12,035 bases of DNA from an uncultured Bacilli bacterium (lineage in GTDB: Bacteria; Bacillota_I; Bacilli_A; RF39; UBA660). The notes under the pieces were generated by a model. The model made no database searches, was not told where the DNA came from, and saw nothing but the letters and a program-made list of their open reading frames with translations. Positions 7,685-12,035 of the stretch are shown here, piece after piece (positions within the stretch are counted from its first letter, which is position 1; each line of letters opens with the position of its first letter). The stretch covers positions 1-12,035 of the forward strand of contig CANRJL010000022.1 in assembly GCA_947630935.1 (NCBI GenBank), in the 5' to 3' direction. A program made the position numbers and the translations under genes.

Positions 7685-8664
7685 TTACTTAAATCATAAA
7701 GTCCAAAGATATTAAACAATAATTCTAAAATAAATGGTAATAGTAAAAGAATTATGACAATAATTATTCTTTTTATTGTTTTCTTATTTATTTTATTAAA
7801 ACTTTCTTGAAAATTGCGGAACATAATTGTTAAATAATCAATAATAGTTAAAATAATTAAAATAGCGGGACCACCTATTTGCATAATTGTAAAAACGCCA
7901 TCTACTATTTTTTTAGACATTTTTTCTTCTTTATTACCTTGTTCATTTACTTTATAAAAGAATGTATCGCAAGTAAAATCACCTTTTTTATCTATAAATT
8001 CTAAACTTGGATAAGGGTCATCTAATAAACCACTTATGTCGCCCCCAATTCCACTATTAGTTGAACTTGTAGTATGGACTTCATTCCAATTTTTATATCT
8101 AGTAAATACTTTGAATGTCCAATTTCCAGGAAGTGTTTGAGGACCTGATACGCCATTGACAGTGGAACAATGAAAAAATAAATTTTGGTTATTTAATTTA
8201 CCAACATAAATTCCCATATGATTATCTTGACCACTTAAAATACTATTGTTCAATGCTATATCTCCTGGTTTTAATTCACTTTCAGGTATTTCTTCAAAAG
8301 GATTATTGTGAGCAGTATCTTCGATATAGTTACTAGTTGTAAAACCACAATTAATTTCAGTTACACCAGCACGATTAAATGCTAAAGAAACATATGAAGA
8401 ACAATCTAAACCTGTGGGATTTAAAGGGCATTGGCCATGGCCGCCACCATAGACATATTCAATATTTTTATTAATCATTTTGGCTGCTTCAATAATCACT
8501 TGGACTCTTGCTTCATCCATACTGGGAGGCCAAGATTCTGAGACTTCTTCTAAAATATCAACAATTGCAGGATCAATATCTTGATTGTCAAAATCATACG
8601 CTTTTACTAATGATGGGAAACTGAGTATAAGAAAAAATATGATAATTATTTTTATTTTTTGCAT
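7669..8664 (-). CDS. Secreted NlpC/P60 peptidase fused to a pilin-like two-helix module
   Basis: A 331-residue protein. A signal peptide (1-22, ending near VKAY) is followed by an NlpC/P60 cysteine-peptidase domain (about 50-195). Catalytic Cys88 is in GLDCSSYV, His149 is in DNHMGIYVG, and a third residue, probably His165, is in FFHC. KPGDIA (132-137) is the usual strand before the His. Enzymes of this family cut peptide stems of peptidoglycan (gamma-D-Glu-diamino acid or similar bonds). After a DPYP linker comes the module also found in the pilin-like proteins: Cys232, helix 258-279, basic loop FNKINKKTIKR (289-299), helix 300-321 and Cys328 near the end. The enzyme is thus held at the outer face of the membrane. 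A VirB1-like role, opening the wall for the secretion machine, is inferred from context. AAAGGA lies about 11 bases before the ATG, a rather long gap. Confidence 0.85.
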   Translation of the reverse strand: MQKIKIIIIFFLILSFPSLVKAYDFDNQDIDPAIVDILEEVSESWPPSMDEARVQVIIEAAKMINKNIEYVYGGGHGQCPLNPTGLDCSSYVSLAFNRAGVTEINCGFTTSNYIEDTAHNNPFEEIPESELKPGDIALNNSILSGQDNHMGIYVGKLNNQNLFFHCSTVNGVSGPQTLPGNWTFKVFTRYKNWNEVHTTSSTNSGIGGDISGLLDDPYPSLEFIDKKGDFTCDTFFYKVNEQGNKEEKMSKKIVDGVFTIMQIGGPAILIILTIIDYLTIMFRNFQESFNKINKKTIKRIIIVIILLLLPFILELLFNIFGLYDLSNCGIS

Positions 8665-8691
8665 CTTATTTTCATTCCTTTCATTATTTTT

Positions 8692-9927
8692 TTACATTAA
8701 TTCGCAAGTACTGATATCATATAAACCAAAAATATCAAATAAAAATTCTAAGATAAATGGTAATAATAAAATTATTAAGCCAATTATTAATCTTTTTACT
8801 GTCCTATTTAAAGCTTTTTTTTGGGCTTCTTTAGGATTGGAATCAGTAAGAGCTTTGATAAAATCAAGTATTGATAAAACAATTGCTAAAGTCGGACCAC
8901 CCCATTTTAAAATAGTAAATAAATCTTTTAAAAATTGCCCTAGACCATTTAATTGACCAGTATAATTATTTACTAAGACTGTTTTACAATTAAAATTTTG
9001 GCTAGATAGAATAGTTGGAAATTGATAAGGATCTACTAAACTGCCTCCACTCCAATGATCTTTCTCTTCGTCGTCATCATCATTGTTTGGTGAGCCACTT
9101 AATATGGCATCACTGCCAGCTAATTCAACTAAAGCTTGAGCAATGGCTTGAGCTAATGCATCTTTAGAATTAACGTATTTATTCATATGTTCAGCATTAT
9201 CCATAAATAATGTTTCTAAATAATAAACAGGAATGTTTCGGCTTGATCTATCCAAATTATTGATTGTTCCTAATGAGCCTATTCCAGTACCAACTAATGC
9301 AGAACTATCTAAGCGGACTGATGAGTTAGTGGTGCCTATTACGGAATCAACAGCATCAGTTATTTTTTTACCATTAGTTAAATATGGTTCTCTTTCTTCT
9401 TTAACCATAACTAAGCTATAGTTACCTCCACCAGCATTAAAATGTAATTCTAAAGCAAATAAATATTTATCAGCACCAACTTGATCAATATGATTATAGG
9501 TGTAACTGCTATAAGTACCAATAGTTCCTTGGACAAAGCCACAACAATCTGCGCCTTCAGGATTACAATTGCTACTTTTGTAAACGTCAAAATTGTTAAA
9601 ATAGCGATCTCCTGCTATTTCATTAGATATCTCATAAGGAATATTAGCTTCTTTTAAATAGCCAGCTATTTTATCAATCATGATTCTTGCTTCTTCATTT
9701 TCATAATATGTTATGCCGTTTACAACTGCTTTAGCATGATTACAGTCATTTCCTTGACCATGGGCGGCTTCTAAAAGAATTCTTTTATCACTGCCACTGG
9801 CTGTTGAATTATTTACAGCTTGGGCTGTTTTTAAATCACTAAAAAAAGAAACGCATCCTACTACGTATATGGTGATAAAAATTATTAAGCTTTTGAAGAT
9901 CCATTTCTTTTGCAAATTTAGCCACAC
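8692..9927 (-). CDS. Zinc N-acetylmuramoyl-L-alanine amidase fused to a pilin-like two-helix module
   Basis: A 411-residue protein starting at GTG 9927. A hydrophobic signal segment at 12-30 (FITIYVVGCVSFF) is followed by an Amidase_3-type domain (about 48-272). Expected zinc ligands and the catalytic acid are present: His56 in AAHGQG (usual form DPGHGG), a Glu in YYENEEAR (76-79), His162 in ELHFNAG (usual SLHxNA) and Glu238 in YYLET. It should cleave the bond between muramic acid and the stem peptide outside the membrane. An unusual cysteine-bearing segment (Cys62, Cys121, Cys128, Cys129) may be disulfide-bonded. An Asp/Glu-rich linker (283-290) and DPYQ lead to the module: Cys314, helix 339-358, basic loop, helix 379-401 and Cys408. 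The gene begins eight bases after the pilin-like gene. The start is somewhat uncertain, with only AGAG six bases upstream. Confidence 0.82.
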   Translation of the reverse strand: MWLNLQKKWIFKSLIIFITIYVVGCVSFFSDLKTAQAVNNSTASGSDKRILLEAAHGQGNDCNHAKAVVNGITYYENEEARIMIDKIAGYLKEANIPYEISNEIAGDRYFNNFDVYKSSNCNPEGADCCGFVQGTIGTYSSYTYNHIDQVGADKYLFALELHFNAGGGNYSLVMVKEEREPYLTNGKKITDAVDSVIGTTNSSVRLDSSALVGTGIGSLGTINNLDRSSRNIPVYYLETLFMDNAEHMNKYVNSKDALAQAIAQALVELAGSDAILSGSPNNDDDDEEKDHWSGGSLVDPYQFPTILSSQNFNCKTVLVNNYTGQLNGLGQFLKDLFTILKWGGPTLAIVLSILDFIKALTDSNPKEAQKKALNRTVKRLIIGLIILLLPFILEFLFDIFGLYDISTCELM

Positions 9928-9935
9928 TCCAAACT

Positions 9936-10325
9936 CTATTCACATTCTGAAACATTTAAAACACAGGTAATACATTCTTTATAACTATTTTCATAATTAT
10001 TAACCCAGTTATCAATTAATGAAAAAACAAATTCAATGATTGCTGGAACAAAAAAGATTATTACTCCGGCAATTACTCTGGTCATTAAAGATATTAAAGA
10101 TTTTTTTAAATTATCGTCTTTTCCACCGGTAATTGCTTTAAATAAATCCATTATGCCAATTACGATAAGAACTATTGGAACAATAATTTTCACTAAACGA
10201 ACTATTTCGCCAACAATTTTAAAAGTACTTTTTAAACCAGTACAAAATAGATTTACGGCACTTACAGGTACAGCAAAAAAAATAGCGCCTAAAATAATTG
10301 TTAAATAAATTTCTTTTTTCTTCAT
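9936..10325 (-). CDS. Small secreted two-helix pilin-like protein (VirB2/TrbC type)
   Basis: 129 residues from ATG 10325-10323. The signal peptide is about residues 1-23, ending VPVSA. The mature part has Cys28, a hydrophobic helix at 42-63 ending in DLFKAI, a charged loop GGKDDNLKK (67-75), a second helix at 83-104 and an external tail with Cys118, Cys121 and Cys128. Two helices joined by a short charged cytoplasmic loop is the plan of VirB2/TrbC pilins, and GGKD-type loops recur in Gram-positive T4SS pilin-like proteins. I start at ATG 10325 because AGGGTG lies six bases upstream and the frame before it covers the promoter and terminator; the upstream GTG at 10373 is in the terminator loop. 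It is the first gene of the transcript running through to VirB4. Confidence 0.78.
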   Translation of the reverse strand: MKKKEIYLTIILGAIFFAVPVSAVNLFCTGLKSTFKIVGEIVRLVKIIVPIVLIVIGIMDLFKAITGGKDDNLKKSLISLMTRVIAGVIIFFVPAIIEFVFSLIDNWVNNYENSYKECITCVLNVSECE

Positions 10326-10346
10326 ATATAACACCCTATCGGATGT

Positions 10347-10375
10347 ATTATAACATAAAAAAAGAGAATTCACAA
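10347..10375 (-). promoter_or_regulatory. Strong promoter for the secretion operon
   Basis: On the minus strand a perfect extended -10, TGTTATAAT, has its TATAAT at 10352-10347. The -35 hexamer TTGTGA is at 10375-10370, separated by exactly 17 bases. The start would fall near 10340, about 15 bases before ATG 10325, leaving room for the AGGGTG ribosome site. The -35 overlaps the loop of the upstream terminator. Confidence 0.75.
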
Positions 10376-10381
10376 TTCTCT
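10357..10381 (-). terminator. Rho-independent terminator after the upstream pilin-like genes
   Basis: On the minus strand AGAGAATT (10381-10374), a three-base loop GTG and AATTCTCT (10370-10363), followed by T residues to 10357. The eight-base-pair stem is moderately stable and may allow some readthrough. It ends the transcript of the three upstream pilin-like genes. Confidence 0.8.
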
Positions 10382-10398
10382 ATCTTTATTCTGGGTTA

Positions 10399-10422
10399 CC
10401 ATTTTTTAGACCATTTTTTAGA
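10399..10422. repeat. Two perfect tandem copies of a 12-base unit
   Basis: CCATTTTTTAGA occurs at 10399-10410 and again at 10411-10422, in the noncoding stretch between the two pilin-like transcripts. I see no gene in 10382-10514, only this repeat and A/T-rich sequence. Confidence 0.85.
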
Positions 10423-10514
10423 ATATAAATTTTTGCTTATTGAGATTGATTATTTATAAGATTTTAATTGAGGTAGTATTTTTTTAATTTTAAATTTAAT
10501 TTAATCATCTAGCA

Positions 10515-11051
10515 TTATTTTACAGCTGGTTGAGCTTGATTTTTATTGCCATTTCCTTTATTAACAGTTCCAGGTTTTACTACTTCATTGGTATTTTCGT
10601 TATTTTCTTCAGCTATATCACATTTTGAGACATTTAAGATGCATTTTTGGCAAACATCATATTCTGATTTAACATTGTCAAAATCATCAACTAAAGTAAA
10701 AATAAAACTGATAATGCTTGGAACAAAAAAGATAGCTACTCCGGCAATGATACGAAATACTAATGATTTTAATGATTTAGTTATTTCACCATCTTTTCCA
10801 CCAGTAACGGCTTTAAATAAATCAATCATTCCAAAAACTATTAAAATAATAGGTACAACTATTTTGATAATGAAAATAATATGGCCAAGAAATTTTAATG
10901 GTTCTTTTAATCTAGTACAGGGATTATTATTAACGGCAAATAATTTAACACTAGCTACATTTATGTATTCCGAAGTTGTCTTGGCATCAATTTTTCCGAT
11001 TCCAAAAAAGAAACTTAAAAGTATTATTCCAATTATTCCTAATTTTTTCAC
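10515..11051 (-). CDS. Secreted two-helix pilin-like protein, tandem copy 2, with extra C-terminal tail
   Basis: A 178-residue protein starting at GTG 11051, with a strong AGGAGG site seven bases upstream inside the last Glu codons of the previous gene. The signal peptide is about residues 1-23. Then come Cys45, helix 58-79, the loop TGGKDGEITKSLKS (83-96), helix 99-121 and the cysteines Cys134, Cys137 and Cys144. It is nearly the same as the product of the gene before it, with about 17 substitutions and one single-residue indel over the first 148 residues. It adds a 30-residue hydrophilic tail rich in N, K, P and Q. The helices and charged loop match the VirB2/TrbC plan. It is the last gene before the terminator. 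Role as a pilin or surface scaffold is inferred from plan and context. Confidence 0.77.
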   Translation of the reverse strand: MKKLGIIGIILLSFFFGIGKIDAKTTSEYINVASVKLFAVNNNPCTRLKEPLKFLGHIIFIIKIVVPIILIVFGMIDLFKAVTGGKDGEITKSLKSLVFRIIAGVAIFFVPSIISFIFTLVDDFDNVKSEYDVCQKCILNVSKCDIAEENNENTNEVVKPGTVNKGNGNKNQAQPAVK

Positions 11052-11503
11052 TTTTATTCCTCCTCTTCTATATTACATTGGGAGACATTTAAGATGCATT
11101 TTTGGCAAACATCATACTCTGATTTAACATTGTCAAAATCATCAACTAAAGTAAAAATAAAACTGATAACGCTTGGAACGAAAAAGATAGCTACTCCAGC
11201 AATGATACGAAATACTAATGATTTTAATGATTTAGTTATTTCACCGTCTTTTCCACCAGTAACGGCTTTAAATAAATCAATCATTCCAAAAACTATTAAA
11301 ATAATAGGTACAACTACTTTGACAATAAAAATAATTTGACCAATAAATCTTAACGGCTTTTTTAATTGAGTACAGGGATTATTCTGAGCAAATAATTTAA
11401 CACTAGCTACATTTATGTATTCTGGAGTTGTCTCGGCATTAATTTTTCCGATTCCAAAAAAGAAACTTAAAAGTATTATTCCAATTATTCCTAATTTTTT
11501 CAT
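10629..11503. repeat. Tandem gene duplication (10629-11051 and 11084-11503)
   Basis: The two copies run in the same direction with an offset of 455 bases, or 452 beyond a three-base indel near the mature N-terminus. Long stretches are identical, for example over the signal-peptide region and around the TGGKDGE loop. Similarity stops at the start codons and just after the last cysteine, so the copied unit is essentially the gene. The few differences suggest a recent duplication or gene conversion. Confidence 0.9.
11054..11503 (-). CDS. Secreted two-helix pilin-like protein, tandem copy 1
   Basis: A 149-residue protein starting at ATG 11503, immediately after the stop of the preceding gene. 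GGAGGT lies nine bases upstream. The signal peptide is about 1-23. Next are Cys44, helix 57-78, the loop TGGKDGEITKSLKS (82-95), helix 98-120, then Cys133, Cys136 and Cys143 and an acidic end EEEE. It lacks the 30-residue tail of its twin. It is predicted to be a membrane-held pilin-like subunit with both ends outside, by the positive-inside rule and signal peptide. Near-identical paralogous subunits side by side could give mixed filaments or allow recombination; that is inference. Confidence 0.77.
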   Translation of the reverse strand: MKKLGIIGIILLSFFFGIGKINAETTPEYINVASVKLFAQNNPCTQLKKPLRFIGQIIFIVKVVVPIILIVFGMIDLFKAVTGGKDGEITKSLKSLVFRIIAGVAIFFVPSVISFIFTLVDDFDNVKSEYDVCQKCILNVSQCNIEEEE

Positions 11504-12035
11504 TTAATTCATACCTCCAATTTTGCATGATTCACTGCTACATGCATTGACATCACAATTATCATAATCTAAGATACATTGAGTACAACAACACCAAGTG
11601 TTTTTATAAGCACTCCATTCATTTACCCAATCTAGGATCATTTGAACGATTCCAGGTAAGAAAAAGATAACTACTCCGGCTATTAAACGAATAGCAATAG
11701 ATTTTACAGCTGTCGCTATTCGATCATCTTTTGAACTTGTCACAGCTTTAAATAAATCAAATATACCTAAAACAATAATTAACATGGGAATTATAATTTT
11801 AACTAGATTTACTACCATTCCAATTACTTTCATAGGTTTACGAAAGTTAGGATCTGAGCATACATCTTTTAAATTCGTATCATTTATTGACCCCCAATTT
11901 GTTTCAGGAGCCTGAAATTCATATGTTTCTCCTTTAAATTTTATTTTATTAGAACTATTTGTTGTTTTGACTTTGGAATCATCTGGTTCATATGCTTTAC
12001 AATTATCATTTTTACATATTATATAATTACCATCG
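11504..12035 (-). CDS. Cysteine-rich two-helix pilin-like protein (5' end beyond window)
   Basis: The frame is open to the right edge, giving at least 176 residues; the true start lies outside. The Met at 11833-11831 is internal, since it falls inside the conserved KPMKVIG segment equivalent to EPLKFLG in the twins. The visible N-terminal 60 residues are hydrophilic with Cys7, Cys12 and Cys59 (window numbering), probably external. Helix 1 is at about 72-96, ending FDLFKAV. The loop TSSKDDRIATAVKS follows, and helix 2 is at 114-137. The C-terminal tail is very cysteine-rich: 148, 149, 150, 153, 160, 165 and 170. It belongs to the same two-helix module family. It touches the next gene with no gap. 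The longer external domain might be a tip or adhesive variant, but nothing here proves it. Confidence 0.75.
   Translation of the reverse strand, partial: DGNYIICKNDNCKAYEPDDSKVKTTNSSNKIKFKGETYEFQAPETNWGSINDTNLKDVCSDPNFRKPMKVIGMVVNLVKIIIPMLIIVLGIFDLFKAVTSSKDDRIATAVKSIAIRLIAGVVIFFLPGIVQMILDWVNEWSAYKNTWCCCTQCILDYDNCDVNACSSESCKIGGMN

Noticed and set aside
10326..10373. GTG at 10373 as the start of the fourth pilin-like gene.
   Set aside because: It falls within the terminator loop and -35 box, upstream of the likely transcript start; ATG 10325 has a ribosome site and begins a normal signal peptide.
10546..11127. Plus-strand open frame of 193 codons across the twin pilin-like genes.
   Set aside because: It lies opposite well-supported genes, repeats with the duplication, and has no coherent domain; a shadow frame.
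11831..11833. Met at 11833 as the start of a 109-residue protein.
   Set aside because: The frame is open to the window edge, and the Met lies inside a segment conserved in the paralogues, after the Cys that starts the module.
1..12035. Alternative genetic code with TGA as tryptophan, as in Mycoplasma.
   Set aside because: TGA is used as a stop at 2554-2556 and 3421-3423 in ATGA overlaps, and the tryptophan codons I checked are TGG.
1..12035. CRISPR array, tRNA/rRNA genes, insertion sequences or prophage genes.
   Set aside because: No regularly spaced repeats, cloverleaf or rRNA-like stretches, transposase motifs or terminal inverted repeats were seen.

Overview
The window is strongly AT-rich and every well-supported gene lies on the minus strand, so transcription runs from the right edge to the left. 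Short intergenic gaps, AGGAGG-type ribosome sites, GTG starts, TGG for tryptophan and standard stops suggest a low-GC Firmicute-like or wall-bearing Mollicute-related bacterium using the standard code. Peptidoglycan-cleaving enzymes imply a cell wall. I cannot name the species.

Most of the window (about 773-12035) is one locus for a type IV secretion system (T4SS)-like envelope machine. In transcription order it holds: three secreted two-helix pilin-like proteins (12035-10515, the first cut by the window edge); a terminator overlapped by a strong promoter (10347-10381); a fourth pilin-like protein (9936-10325); three surface proteins that each carry the same pilin-like two-helix module at the C-terminus, behind an amidase, an NlpC/P60 peptidase and an apparently dead NlpC/P60-like domain (9927-6467); a VirB6/TrbL-like channel protein with a long coiled-coil tail (4197-6455); a small coiled-coil protein related to that tail (3421-4194); a PrgI/VirB3-like protein (3113-3424); and a VirB4 ATPase encoded as two overlapping ORFs (2554-3126 and 773-2557). 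A hairpin terminator overlaps the VirB4 stop codon. No relaxase, coupling protein or VirB8-like gene is visible, so conjugation is not demonstrated.

The likely logic: VirB4 supplies energy at the cytoplasmic face, PrgI/VirB3 and VirB6 form the membrane platform, the pilin-like proteins form a surface assembly, and the hydrolases open the wall. The notable point is that one module, with a cysteine before helix 1 and one or more cysteines after helix 2, occurs seven times, three of them fused to wall-enzyme folds.

Left of the locus are a diiron ferritin-like protein (165-659) and the first 26 codons of a probable secreted protein (79 to 1). The latter is preceded by a promoter whose -35/-10 spacer contains a run of ten G residues, the layout of a phase-variable promoter. 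No gap without a gene exceeds about 190 bases.
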